This document shows positions 41,995-51,135 of a stretch of 64,000 bases of DNA, in pieces. Every line of letters starts with the position of its first letter. Position 1 is the first letter of the stretch. A program made the translations under genes and the position numbers. The notes under the pieces were generated by a model. The model saw only the letters and a program-made list of their open reading frames with translations, had not been told where the DNA came from and did not search any database. Source of the stretch: Oerskovia enterophila (lineage in GTDB: Bacteria; Actinomycetota; Actinomycetes; Actinomycetales; Cellulomonadaceae); assembly GCF_001692445.1 (NCBI RefSeq), contig NZ_MAQA01000009.1:33153-97152 (forward strand), read 5' to 3'.

Positions 41995-43641
41995 TCAGTA
42001 CCGCCAGCGCGACATGTCCTGCTGGTACGTCCGGTAGATCAGGGGCGACAGCAGCGTCGAGGCCTTCATCTCGACCTCGGGTCCCGGGTGGTCGCCCGCG
42101 AGCGTCGCGGTGGCCCGCAGCGAGTCGAGCGTGTGGAAGCGCAGCCCCTCCGGGAGGGGCGTGGCGCCGAAGAGGCGCGCTCCGCCGTCGGGCCCGAGGG
42201 TCCCGTCCGCCGCGGACCCACCCTGCCCCGGCGCGGCCGGGAGCGACAGGACGAAGCCCCACTCCCCGAACGACGGCACGTTGACCGACAGCGGCACCAC
42301 GGTCCGGCCCGGCGAGCCCGCACGGACGGTCGCCGCGACCTGCCAGTACGCGTTCGGCGTGAAGTACGACGACGTCGCCTGGGTCGCGTACACGCCCCCG
42401 GGCCTCAGGTGGTTCGCGACCATGGCGTAGAACTCGGTCGAGTAGAGCTTGGCGATGCGCTCGTTGGACGGGTCGACCAGGTCGATCAGGACCGCGTCGA
42501 ACGTCTGGTCCGTGGTGTCCATGAACCGGAACGCGTCGCCGTTGACGACCGTGACGCGCGGGTCGTCGAACGAGTGCTCGTTGAGCTCGCTCACGAGTCG
42601 GTCGGTCCGGGCGAGCTCGGTCACGGCCGGGTCGAGGTCCACGACCGTGACCTCCCGGACGCTCGGGTAGCGCAGGACCTCGCGCGCGAGCAGCCCGTCC
42701 CCTCCCCCGAGGATCGCCACGGACGCGGGCGCGGCGACCGACGTGAGCGTCGCGTGCGCGAGCGTCTCGTGGTACCTCGCCTCGTCGACCGACGAGAACT
42801 GGAGCTGGTCGCTCAGGTAGAGCCGGACGTCGTCGCCGAACGTCGTCAGGACGAGCTTCTGGTACGACGTCGACTCGTAGTGGACCACCGGGTCCTGGTA
42901 GAGCCGCGTGTTGATCGCGCCCTCGATCGCGTTCGAGGCCGCGAAGCACACCACGAGGAGGACCACCGTCGCCCAGCTGAACCACGTCCAGCGCGTGCGC
43001 CGCCCCATGCGCCGCAGCATGAACACCGCGACCAGCACGTTGAGCAGCGCGACCGCGTACGCCGTCCGCATGAGCCCCAGGTACGGGAGCATCACGAACG
43101 GGAAGAGCAGCGACGCGGCGAGCGCGCCGAAGTAGTCGACCGCGAGCACCTTCGACAGCAGCCCGACCGACTCGTCGCGCCCGTGCTCCTTGAGCAGCGC
43201 GACGAGCAGCGGGATCTCGACGCCGATCCCCACGCCGATCGCGAGCGAGAGCAGCACGAAGACCAGCCAGTACACCTGGGTCAGGCTGAACGCGGCGTAG
43301 AGGATCAGGACCGAGCTGCCGCCCAGCAGGGCGAGCGCGACCTCGTTGCGCACGAAGTTCAGGCCGGGGTTCGTGGCCAGGCGCGTCGCGAGGAGCGAGC
43401 CGATCCCCATGCCGAACAGCGTCAGGCCAGTCGCGACCGAGAACGCGACGACCGAGTCGCCGAACAGGTAGGACGCGGCCGTGCCGAGGATCAGCTCGTA
43501 GATGATCCCGCCGACCGCGACGAGCAGCGCCGCCGCGAACACCGTCGGCTTGTCCATGCTGCGGCCCGACGGCGGCGCGTCGCCCGGGTGCGGCTCGCCC
43601 TCGGCGAGCGGCGCGGTCTCCGTCTGCGTCTCGCCGGCCAC
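41995..43641 (-). CDS. Membrane-bound spermidine synthase-like aminopropyltransferase
   Basis: A 548-residue protein. The N-terminal half has about seven membrane helices (VFAAALLVAVGGIIYELILG first). The C-terminal half is a spermidine synthase domain: LYLSDQLQFSSVDEARYHET, VAILGGGDGLLAREVLRY (the GGGDG cofactor loop), VTVVDLDPAVTELAR and VLIDLVDPSNERIAKLYS with the DxxDP catalytic pair. It should transfer an aminopropyl group from decarboxylated S-adenosylmethionine. The membrane half suggests a membrane or surface acceptor rather than free putrescine (inference). It is in a row with DUF350, DUF4178 and speD. Confidence 0.92.
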   Translation of the reverse strand: MAGETQTETAPLAEGEPHPGDAPPSGRSMDKPTVFAAALLVAVGGIIYELILGTAASYLFGDSVVAFSVATGLTLFGMGIGSLLATRLATNPGLNFVRNEVALALLGGSSVLILYAAFSLTQVYWLVFVLLSLAIGVGIGVEIPLLVALLKEHGRDESVGLLSKVLAVDYFGALAASLLFPFVMLPYLGLMRTAYAVALLNVLVAVFMLRRMGRRTRWTWFSWATVVLLVVCFAASNAIEGAINTRLYQDPVVHYESTSYQKLVLTTFGDDVRLYLSDQLQFSSVDEARYHETLAHATLTSVAAPASVAILGGGDGLLAREVLRYPSVREVTVVDLDPAVTELARTDRLVSELNEHSFDDPRVTVVNGDAFRFMDTTDQTFDAVLIDLVDPSNERIAKLYSTEFYAMVANHLRPGGVYATQATSSYFTPNAYWQVAATVRAGSPGRTVVPLSVNVPSFGEWGFVLSLPAAPGQGGSAADGTLGPDGGARLFGATPLPEGLRFHTLDSLRATATLAGDHPGPEVEMKASTLLSPLIYRTYQQDMSRWRY

Positions 43642-43643
43642 GA

Positions 43644-43868
43644 TCAGGAGAGGATCGTCCCCGCGATGATGATCCCGATGGCGATGGCCAGCCCGGCGAT
43701 CATGATCCCGAAGGCCGTGTTGTGCTCGTCGACGAGCTCACGGTGCAGGTTGAGCTTGAAGAGGTAGTTGACGATCACGATCGTCAGGACGAGCAGGACG
43801 ATGCCCAGGACCGAGTAGACGATCGTGGACAGGAAGGCGTCGAGGCGCAGCTGGTCGAGGATGCTCAT
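43644..43868 (-). CDS. DUF350 family small membrane protein
   Basis: A 74-residue protein with two hydrophobic helices (IVYSVLGIVLLVLTIVIVNY and FGIMIAGLAIAIGIIIAGTI) joined by a short charged loop (NLHRELVDEHNTA). That matches one DUF350 repeat, as in E. coli YjfL. Function is unknown. It lies two bases upstream of the membrane spermidine synthase gene and follows the DUF4178 gene. Confidence 0.88.
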   Translation of the reverse strand: MSILDQLRLDAFLSTIVYSVLGIVLLVLTIVIVNYLFKLNLHRELVDEHNTAFGIMIAGLAIAIGIIIAGTILS

Positions 43869-43975
43869 GGTTGCTCCAGGTGGGTCGCGGTGCGGTCGGG
43901 TGGTCGGTGAGGACGGGTCGTGCTGAAGGGCTTCGGGTGCCGGCGCGCTCTGGGCCGGACGGTCTGCGGGCCGGG

Positions 43976-44713
43976 CTACTTGCCGAGGCCGCCACCGCCG
44001 CCGCCGTAGACCGAGCGGCGGTAGCAGGTCTGGTCGTCGTCCTGGGAGACGACCTGGTCCGACGGCGCGGCCTGCTCGACGGAACGCGGCGTGCAGTAGG
44101 TGTCGTTGCGCGGGCCGCACGAGCTGAAGAGCATCGTCGCGAGGACCCCGATCACGAGGAACGCGCCGACGAGCTTGACCGACACGTTCCGCGGCGCGAT
44201 GCGCTTGCCGAAGTGGGCCTTCTGCCCCGCGACGTCCAGGACGGTGCCGTGATAGAGGTCGATGATGCGGTCGTCGAACTTCTCGAGCGAGAGCACCATG
44301 TCGTTCGTCCGCAGCTCGGCGTAGGCGACGGGCTGCCCGATCGACAGGTCGTACGTGAACGACCCGTCGAGCGACCGGATGGTCCCGACGCCCGCCTCGG
44401 TGACCGTGGTCCGATAGGTCCGGCCGCTCAGCGTGACGTTGACGACCTGCCCCTTGCGCAGGCGCGAGGGGTCGAGGCGCTCGGCGCTCTCGGCCGGGCG
44501 GTAGAGGGTCACGGCCTTGGTGTAGTGGTCGTACTCGACCCAGAAGTCGAGGTTCTCGTACCCGAGGACCTCCCACTCCTCCCAGTAGTACGTGACGCCG
44601 TCGCTGGGGTCCTGCTCGCCGTAGACGACGACGCCCTGCGGCAGCGAGCGCCACGGCGGCGCGCCGATCAGGTGCTTGCCGAGCGTCATGCGCGCCTTGG
44701 GTCGGGGCGCCAT
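43976..44713 (-). CDS. DUF4178 domain membrane protein
   Basis: A 245-residue protein. The N-terminal half is a soluble DUF4178-type beta domain (VTYYWEEWEVLGYENLDFWV, YDHYTKAVTLYRP), followed by a second beta region (GQVVNVTLSGRTYRTTVTEA). One helix (VSVKLVGAFLVIGVLATMLF) and a short Cys-containing tail (SSCGPRNDTYCTPRS) end the protein with poly-Gly. The ATG overlaps the speD stop (ATGA), so the two are coupled. The family is uncharacterised but often sits with polyamine genes and DUF350. Confidence 0.85.
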   Translation of the reverse strand: MAPRPKARMTLGKHLIGAPPWRSLPQGVVVYGEQDPSDGVTYYWEEWEVLGYENLDFWVEYDHYTKAVTLYRPAESAERLDPSRLRKGQVVNVTLSGRTYRTTVTEAGVGTIRSLDGSFTYDLSIGQPVAYAELRTNDMVLSLEKFDDRIIDLYHGTVLDVAGQKAHFGKRIAPRNVSVKLVGAFLVIGVLATMLFSSCGPRNDTYCTPRSVEQAAPSDQVVSQDDDQTCYRRSVYGGGGGGLGK

Positions 44714-45069
44714 CAGAGGAGGGTCCGGACGGTCACGCCGGCGGCGGAGAAGGTCTCGCGCAGCAGGCTGCGCGTGTCCTCCTCGAAGCTGCCCGACGAC
44801 GGAGCGCGGCACGTCGTGAGGGTCAGGTAGGCGGTGCCTTCCTCGGGCCACGTGTGGACCGCGAGGTGGGACTCGGCCAGGAGCGTCGCCATGCTGAACC
44901 CCTGCGGGGCGAACCGGTGCGAGGTCTCACCGAGGGGGGTCAGCCCCGCACGGTCGACGACCTGGGCGATACAGGTGCGGACGGTCGTCTCGTCGTCCAG
45001 GAGGGCGGGGTCGCCTCCGGAGACGTCGAAGACGTAGACGAGGTTGCGGTTGACCTGATCGGTCGGCAC
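44713..45069 (-). CDS. speD: S-adenosylmethionine decarboxylase (prokaryotic SpeD type)
   Basis: A 118-residue pyruvoyl enzyme precursor. The self-cleavage site is AESHLAVHTWPEEG: cleavage before Ser67 makes the pyruvoyl group. His72 and Cys87 (LTLTTC) complete the processing and catalytic set known from Thermotoga SpeD. It makes decarboxylated S-adenosylmethionine, the donor used by the aminopropyltransferase two genes further on. The GTG at 45069 with GGGAGA upstream is preferred; an ATG 11 codons earlier is possible. It is first in the polyamine/membrane operon. Confidence 0.92.
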   Translation of the reverse strand: MPTDQVNRNLVYVFDVSGGDPALLDDETTVRTCIAQVVDRAGLTPLGETSHRFAPQGFSMATLLAESHLAVHTWPEEGTAYLTLTTCRAPSSGSFEEDTRSLLRETFSAAGVTVRTLL

Positions 45070-45354
45070 GTGATCTCCCTGGGCTGCGGCTGGCCGGGTC
45101 ACGCTAGCGGACGCCAGACCTTCCCGAAAAATGCGGACGGCCCCTGGGACGCGAGTTCACCCGGGCCGCTCACCGAGCGCGCCCGGGCGTCCCGGCCTAG
45201 CGTGTGTGACCGGGGCCTCGGCACGGATGCCGGAGCCCTCTGCACGTCCGTTCCAGCAGTACCTCGACGTACCGCACGACCCGACCACCCGGTCCGGTGC
45301 ACGGCGCCGCCTGCCGTCCCCCGGACCAGCGACGGCGACCCCGGAGGACATGAC

Positions 45355-46964
45355 ATGACACAGGACGCACGGCAGCGCGGCGCTCTTCCCATCCCGGACC
45401 TGGCCTACACGGGGACGGTGACGTACGACGCGACCGACCCGGACACGCACTACCCGCCCATCGAGCGGCTCCTGCCTCCGGAGGGCGCGCCCAACGTCCT
45501 GGTCGTGCTGATCGACGACACCGGGTTCGGCGCGTCGAGCGCGTTCGGTGGCCCGGTCCAGACCCCGAGCTTCGAGCGGGTCGCCGCTCAGGGGTTGAAG
45601 TACACGCGCTTCCACACCACGGCGCTCTGCTCCCCCACCCGGGCCGCGCTGCTGTCGGGCCGCAACCACCACTCCGTCGGGATGGGCGGTATCACCGAGA
45701 TCGCCACGAGCGCGCCCGGGTACAGCTCGCTGCGACCCAACAGCTGCGCGCCGCTGGCCGAGACCCTGAAGCTCAACGGCTACAGCACGGCCCAGTTCGG
45801 CAAGTGCCACGAGGTTCCCGTGTGGGAGGCGAGCGCCGTCGGGCCGTTCGACCACTGGCCGCACCCGGGCGGCGGGTTCGAGTACTTCTACGGGTTCATC
45901 GGCGGCGAGACGAACCAGTGGTACCCGGCGATCTACGAGAACACCTCGCCGGTCGAGCCGTGGGGGACGCCCGAGGACGGCTACCACTTCATGGCCGACA
46001 TGACCGACAAGGCGATCGACTGGACGCGCCAGCAGAAGTCGCTGGCCCCGGACAAGCCGTTCTTCACGTACTTCGCGCCGGGCGCGACGCACGCCCCGCA
46101 CCACGTGCCCACCGAGTGGTCGGACAGGTACAAGGGCGCGTTCGACCAGGGGTGGGACGCGGTGCGCGAGGAGACCTTCGCGCGGCAGAAGGAGCTGGGC
46201 GTGATCCCGCAGGACGCGGTGCTGACCGCGCGCAGCCCCGGCATCCCGGCCTGGGACGAGATGAGCGAGACCATCAAGCCCGCGCTCGCCCGGCAGATGG
46301 AGGTCTACGCGGGCTTCCTCGCCTACGCGGACCACCACGTCGGCAGGCTGCTGGACGCCCTCGAGGACATGGGCGAGCTCGACGACACGCTGGTCTACGT
46401 CATCATCGGCGACAACGGCGCGTCGGCCGAGGGGTCGATGCACGGGACGACGAACGAGGGCTTCACGATCAACCACATGAACGACATCGAGACCGAGGAG
46501 TACGTCGCCGAGCACATCGACGACATCGGGACCCCTCGCTCGTACAACCACTACGCGGTGGGCTGGGCGCACGCCATGGACACGCCCTACCAGTGGACCA
46601 AGCAGGTCGCGAGCCACTGGGGCGGGACGCGCAACGGGACGATCGTGAGCTGGCCCAACGGCGGGGTCGAGCGGGGTGGCATCCGGAACCAGTTCGCCCA
46701 CGTGATCGACGTCGCGCCCACGGTCCTGGCTGCGGCGGGCATCCCCGAGCCCTCGACGGTCCACGGCGTGACGCAGCGTCCCTACGAGGGCACGGCCATG
46801 AACTACACGTTCGACGACGCGGCCGCGCCCGAGCAGCACGTGACCCAGTACTTCGAGATGGTGGGCAACCGGGCCATCTTCCACAAGGGCTGGACCGCCG
46901 TCGCCAAGCACAAGGACCCGTGGTTGGGTTCCGACCACGGGCTCGACGAGGACCGGTGGGACGT
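45355..46964 (+). pseudogene. Arylsulfatase gene lacking its 3' end
   Basis: About 536 residues of a type I sulfatase: VLVVLIDDTGFGASSAFGG (metal Asp pair), the formylglycine motif LCSPTRAALLSGR (Cys92), FGKCHEVPVWEAS, FFTYFAPGATHAPHHVP and VIIGDNGASAEGS. Homology runs to LDEDRWDV and then ends; sulfatases normally continue with ELYD and a C-terminal domain of 100 or more residues. From about 46960 the DNA encodes a sigma factor in another frame. The original frame stays open to 47433 as nonsense. GGAGG precedes the ATG. The gene is therefore broken, although the active site is kept. Confidence 0.85.
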
Positions 46965-47801
46965 TCCGCGCTGCGCTCCTGGCTCTACCGGATCGCGACG
47001 AACGTCTGCTTCGACCACCTCGCGCAGCGCAAGCGACGCGAGCGGCCCATGGGGCTGGGCGCTGCGCAGTCCGCCGAGGAGCGGAACCTGGGCGAGCAGC
47101 TCTCGGAGGAGACGTGGGTCGAGCCCATCCCTGACGACCGCGTGCTGCCTCGGGACGGGGACCCAGCGGACGTCGCGGTGGGGCGCGAGTCCATCCGGCT
47201 CGCGTTCGTCGCGGCGCTGCAGTACCTGCCGCCCAAGCAGCGAGCGGTCCTCATCCTGCGCGAGGTCCTGCGGTGGCAGGCGTCAGAGGTCGCCGAGCTC
47301 CTCGAGACGTCGGTACCGTCGGTCAACAGCGCACTCCAGCGGGCGCGCGCGACGCTCTCGGCCCAGGCGCACTACGGCTCGGGACCGGGCACCGACGGTG
47401 TCAACCTCCCCACGGTCCCGGCCGACGACGTGAAGAACGAGCTCCTCGAGAAGTACCTCGACGCGTTCGAGCGCTACGACATGCCCGCGCTCGTCGCGCT
47501 GCTCCACGACGAGGCCACGCTCTCGATGCCGCCCTACGCGCTGTGGATGCAGGGGCCCGTCGAGATCGAGAAGTGGATGGTCGGTCCCGGCGCGGAGTGC
47601 CGCGGCTCGCGCATGGTGCCGGTGCAGGCCAACGGGACGTTCGGGTTCGGCCAGTACCGGGTGTCCCCGGACGGCGGCTACGACGCGTGGGCCCTGCAGG
47701 TCATCGACACCGTGGACGGCAAGGTCACGGGCATCAACGCGTTCCTCGACGTCGAGGCCTGGTACCCGCTGTTCGGCCTGCCGCTCCACCTGGACGCCTG
47801 A
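46958..47801 (+). pseudogene. ECF sigma factor with SnoaL-like C-terminus, 5' end missing
   Basis: The frame joins at GRSALRSWLYRIATNVCFDH, which is the end of sigma region 2. It continues through region 4 (LQYLPPKQRAVLILREVLRW, ASEVAELLETSVPSVNSALQ) and a SnoaL/NTF2-like domain (LLEKYLDAFERYDMPALVAL to WYPLFGLPLHLDA). This is the layout of SigG/SigJ-type factors. The first 70 or so residues, with most of region 2, are missing, and no start codon with a binding site is present. GGGACGT at 46958-46964 fits both genes and may be the joining microhomology. Confidence 0.82.
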
Positions 47802-47812
47802 GGTCTCACGCA

Positions 47813-47848
47813 CAGCGGGGTGGGCCAGCGAACCGGCCCACCCCGCTG
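47813..47848. terminator. Bidirectional terminator
   Basis: CAGCGGGGTGGGCC (47813-47826) pairs with GGCCCACCCCGCTG (47835-47848), perfect 14-bp arms. It lies between the sigma-factor fragment and the convergent DUF1269 gene. Confidence 0.85.
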
Positions 47849-47867
47849 GTCACGTCCCGGGACGAGG

Positions 47868-48350
47868 TCAGTCGAACGTCTCGAGGAGCAGCCGACGCTC
47901 CTCGTCGGTGAGGTTCGTCGCGATGAGCTCGCCGTGCAGGCCGTGGAACCGCTCGCCGACACGGTCCAGGTTCCCGTCCTCGGTCACGGCGAACAGCGCG
48001 GAGGTGCCCTCGGTGACCTGCGCACGGATCCGGTCCAGCTGGTCCTTGTTGAGCCCCACGGCCTCCATGGACTTGTGGATCGCACCGAGAGCCGCACCTG
48101 CCGCGACCCCGATCACCGGCACGAAGAAGAGCGCTCCGAACAGGAGCCCCCAGAACGCGCCCCATCCCGTGCCGCGCCACTCGTCCTCGTGCGTGTGACG
48201 CGTGGTGGGCTTCTTGGCGCCCTCGGGCCAGCTCACGATCGCGCGGTCCACGATCTTGATGAGGCCTTCGGAGGCCGCGTCCCGCAGGACGCCGGACGCC
48301 ACCTCGGCGCCCCCCGGGGTGTCGAACGACCAGACGGTGAAAGTTGTCAT
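47868..48350 (-). CDS. DUF1269 domain protein
   Basis: A 160-residue protein: TFTVWSFDTPGGAEVASGVL at the start, then a Gly-rich hydrophobic hairpin (WGAFWGLLFGALFFVPVIGV AAGAALGAI) and a C-terminal alpha/beta part (LDRIRAQVTEGTSALFAVTE). The middle resembles glycine-zipper membrane segments. The family has no assigned biochemical role; members are often stress-associated. It is first upstream of nothing else on its strand, and follows the SHOCT gene with a 10-bp gap. Confidence 0.85.
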   Translation of the reverse strand: MTTFTVWSFDTPGGAEVASGVLRDAASEGLIKIVDRAIVSWPEGAKKPTTRHTHEDEWRGTGWGAFWGLLFGALFFVPVIGVAAGAALGAIHKSMEAVGLNKDQLDRIRAQVTEGTSALFAVTEDGNLDRVGERFHGLHGELIATNLTDEERRLLLETFD

Positions 48351-48360
48351 GATTCCTCCC

Positions 48361-48702
48361 TCAGGTGAGCAGCTTGGCCTTGGCGGCGGCGAACTCGGCG
48401 TCGTCGAGGACGCCTGCCGCCTTGAGCTGACCGAGCTTCTCGAGCTGGGCCAGGAGATCGTTCTCGCCGCCTGCGGGTGCCGCGGCGGCCGGAGCCTGCG
48501 CCTGGGCGGCCTGGGCCGCGTACATCTGCTGCTGCTCGGCCTGCTGCTGAGCCTGGTACTGCTGGGCCTCGGCCTGCTGCTCGGCCTTTCCCTGCTGGTG
48601 TCGCTGGACGGCGCCCGCCGTGGCAGATGCCGTCCCGGCGATGACCGCGGTGCGGGCCATCGTCCCCAGGAGGCCGGGGCGTCCTACGCGTCGTAGTGGC
48701 AT
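48361..48702 (-). CDS. SHOCT domain protein with Gln/Ala-rich linker
   Basis: A 113-residue protein. The N-terminus (VGRPGLLGTMARTAVIAGTA) is mildly hydrophobic, a Gln/Ala-rich coiled stretch fills residues 35-70 (AEQQAEAQQYQAQQQAEQQQ), and the C-terminus is a SHOCT domain (LLAQLEKLGQLKAAGVLDDA EFAAAKAKLL). SHOCT is a short oligomerising helical hairpin. It is co-directional with the DUF1269, DUF6325 and DUF7144 genes. Confidence 0.88.
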   Translation of the reverse strand: MPLRRVGRPGLLGTMARTAVIAGTASATAGAVQRHQQGKAEQQAEAQQYQAQQQAEQQQMYAAQAAQAQAPAAAAPAGGENDLLAQLEKLGQLKAAGVLDDAEFAAAKAKLLT

Positions 48703-48776
48703 GGTGTTCTCCGTTCGTCGTGCAGTCCGTGTGCGTGCTGTGCTGGGAAGTGCGGTGCGACGTGACTCGTGTCGGC

Positions 48777-49205
48777 TCAGACGAGCTCCGCGAGCTCGAC
48801 GATCTCGTTGACGACCTCGGCCGGGATCCGCTCCTGGGCGATCACCGCGGCCCCCGCGTCGCGCACCGCCCCCACGAACTCGCGGGCCCAGGAGTGCTCG
48901 ACGATCAGCACGAGCGCCGACGTCCCGGGCTCGAGGTTCGCGGCGACGTCGTCGATGTCCTCCTGACCGGCGAGGCCCGAGCTGCCGAGCTGGGTCTCGG
49001 TGATGTCGAGCTCGTCACCGAGGTCCTCGACCTCGACGACGTCGATCTCCCCGCCCAGGCCCTTGCGGACGACCGTGAGGTCGAGGAGCCTGACGACGTC
49101 GGACCCCAGGAGGTCCGCGATCGCGATCTTGACCGCGTCGGGGACGCGCTCCTCGGGGAAGGCGATCGCGACGAACTCGACCGGACCGAAGGTGGTTGAG
49201 GGCAT
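48777..49205 (-). CDS. DUF6325 family protein
   Basis: A 142-residue acidic protein (FGPVEFVAIAFPEERVPDAV, IADLLGSDVVRLLDLTVVRK, GTSALVLIVEHSWAREFVGA). It has an alpha/beta pattern with no membrane segment and ends in a helix (PAEVVNEIVELAELV). It matches the actinobacterial DUF6325 type, which usually lies next to SHOCT and DUF1269 genes as here. Function is unknown; AGGAGCG-like sequence precedes the ATG. Confidence 0.8.
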   Translation of the reverse strand: MPSTTFGPVEFVAIAFPEERVPDAVKIAIADLLGSDVVRLLDLTVVRKGLGGEIDVVEVEDLGDELDITETQLGSSGLAGQEDIDDVAANLEPGTSALVLIVEHSWAREFVGAVRDAGAAVIAQERIPAEVVNEIVELAELV

Positions 49206-49233
49206 GTGTGGCGCTCCTTGCTGGTGGGTGAGG

Positions 49234-49659
49234 TCAGGGCAGGTGGGACGCCGAGGCGGACGCGCGCTCGGCCTCGTCGCCGTGGACGACGAGCGCCCAC
49301 AGCACGAACAGCCCCAGGATGATCGTGACGACCGACCACCACGGGCTGGCGGGCAGGGCGACGAACTGGGTCAGGACGTTGAGCACGACCAGGACGATCG
49401 CGACGAGGCGCGCCCAACCCCGGCCGGAGAGCACCGAGAAGCCCACGATCACGAGCAGGATCCCGACCACGAGGTGGACCCATCCCCAGGTCGACACGTC
49501 GAGGACGACGATCCCCTGCTCTCCCAGCCCGACGAGCTTCTCCGGGGAGAACGCGGCGACCAGGCCGCTGATCGCGTTGAACAGCCCGAGCACCAGCAGG
49601 ACGACGCCCGCGAACCACACCCAGCCGACCCATGCCGTGACCTGCGATGACCGTGCCAT
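49234..49659 (-). CDS. DUF7144-type four-helix membrane protein
   Basis: A 141-residue membrane protein with four helices (VGWVWFAGVVLLVLGLFNAI, VHLVVGILLVIVGFSVLSGR, ARLVAIVLVVLNVLTQFVAL, SVVTIILGLFVLWALVVHGD). The WGWVHLVVGI and GRGWAR elements are typical of this actinobacterial family. The ATG has GAGGAGAG upstream; an upstream frame to 49767 is not supported. It is first in a line of four small stress-type genes on the minus strand. Confidence 0.85.
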   Translation of the reverse strand: MARSSQVTAWVGWVWFAGVVLLVLGLFNAISGLVAAFSPEKLVGLGEQGIVVLDVSTWGWVHLVVGILLVIVGFSVLSGRGWARLVAIVLVVLNVLTQFVALPASPWWSVVTIILGLFVLWALVVHGDEAERASASASHLP

Positions 49660-49810
49660 GTTCTCTCCTCGCGCGCGGTGGACGGACGGCATCGCCCGAC
49701 GTCGTCGTCGGCCCGGAGCCGTCCCGGAAGTCGTGCTCCCCTGATCGTGGCACCGCCCGCTCGTCACGGCATCCGCTGCGCGAAGGCTCGGGCCGCACCA
49801 CTATGGGTCC

Positions 49811-51037
49811 ATGGAACTGGGATTCACGGGTGGGATCGCCCTGGTCGTGCTGCTCGGGGTCGTCGGTCAGGTCGCGGCCAAGGCGCTCAAGGTGCCGTCG
49901 ATCCTGCTGCTGCTCGCTCTCGGGCTGGTTGCCGGGCCCGTGACGGGCCTGGTCGACCCCGACGCGCTCCTGGGCAAGGACCTGTTCCCCCTGGTCTCGA
50001 TGGCCGTGGGCATCCTGCTGTTCGAGGAGTCCCTCAAGCTCGACATGACCCGGCTCAAGGGCGGGGCGCGGCGACCGGTCGCGCTGCTGGTGACGGTCGG
50101 TGCGGTCCTGACCGGTATCGGTGCCACGGCCATCTGCTGGTGGGTCCTCGACCTGCCGCTGTCGCGGGCGGCCGTGATCGGGGCGATCCTCATCGTGTCG
50201 GGACCGACCGTCGTCGGCCCGCTGCTCGCGATCATCCGTCCCAAGCAGCCCCTCGAGTCGGTGCTCGCGTTCGAGGGGATCTTCATCGACCCGATCGGCG
50301 CGACCGTCGCGCTCGCCATGGCGAACGTCGCGCTGCACGCCGCCCCGGAGCACCTGGGCGCGACCGCGTTGTCCGGGATCCTCACGGGAGCGGTCGCCGC
50401 TGCCGTCTACGTCGTGGCCGTGCGCTGGGGCAGGGTGCCCGCCGCGGCCGAGGTCTCGCTCGCGTTCGCGACGGCACTGGCCACGTACGCGATCGCCGAG
50501 GCGTTCCACGAGGAGGCCGGGCTCTTCGCGACGACGACGCTCGGGATCGTCCTGGCCAACCAGCGGTGGGCCCGGATCGAGCCCCTGCACGAGTTCGGCA
50601 GCCACGTCGGGCTCCTGCTCATCGGCACTCTCTTCATCCTGCTCACGGCTCGGGTCGACCTCGACGCGCTCGCGACCTACGCCCTGTCGACGCTCGCGAT
50701 CGTGGCGCTGCTCGTCCTGGTCCTGCGCCCGCTCGTCGCGTCGATCGCGACCACGGGCAGCGTGCTGTCGAGCCGAGAACGGGTCATGGTCGGCTGGATG
50801 GCGCCACGCGGGATCGTCGCGGCCTCGACCGCGTCGGTCTTCGCGCTGCGGTTCGAGCAGGACGGCCAGCCGTTCGAGCAGCTCGTGCCGGTCGTGTTCG
50901 GCGTGATCCTCCTGACGGCCGTGATCTACGGGCTGACGGGTCCGTGGGTCGCCGCGCGGCTGGGTGTGCGGTCCGAGGGCCCCGAGCACCTGGACGACGA
51001 CGGGGTCCCGCTCGCCGAGCAGCGCACGTCCGGGTGA
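49811..51037 (+). CDS. Cation:proton antiporter (CPA1/NhaP type)
   Basis: A 408-residue transporter with about twelve helices. Key features are the first helix pair up to LLLALGLVAGPVTGLVDPDA, GILLFEESLKLDMTRLK, LIVSGPTVVGPLL, and FEGIFIDPIGATVALAMANV, which carries the ion-binding Asp in the unwound helix. MVGWMAPRGIVAASTASVFA holds the conserved Arg. It should exchange Na+ or K+ for H+. No ribosome binding site is evident; TATGGG lies close to the ATG, so it may be leaderless. Confidence 0.92.
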   Translation: MELGFTGGIALVVLLGVVGQVAAKALKVPSILLLLALGLVAGPVTGLVDPDALLGKDLFPLVSMAVGILLFEESLKLDMTRLKGGARRPVALLVTVGAVLTGIGATAICWWVLDLPLSRAAVIGAILIVSGPTVVGPLLAIIRPKQPLESVLAFEGIFIDPIGATVALAMANVALHAAPEHLGATALSGILTGAVAAAVYVVAVRWGRVPAAAEVSLAFATALATYAIAEAFHEEAGLFATTTLGIVLANQRWARIEPLHEFGSHVGLLLIGTLFILLTARVDLDALATYALSTLAIVALLVLVLRPLVASIATTGSVLSSRERVMVGWMAPRGIVAASTASVFALRFEQDGQPFEQLVPVVFGVILLTAVIYGLTGPWVAARLGVRSEGPEHLDDDGVPLAEQRTSG

Positions 51038-51135
51038 CCGGTGGGCCCGGGCGCGGCGCCGGCGTGTGACGTGCACCTTCGGGCCCGACGGCGTGGGCTC
51101 ACCTCGCACGTCCAGGCGTTCGCTACGTTCGGCGC

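Noticed and set aside
45150..45354. Short protein frames upstream of the sulfatase
   Set aside because: No binding site, no family match, and the region is the divergent promoter of speD and the sulfatase gene.
44854..47433. An 859-residue sulfatase
   Set aside because: The start is upstream noncoding sequence antisense to speD, and everything after 46960 is a shifted frame of the sigma factor.
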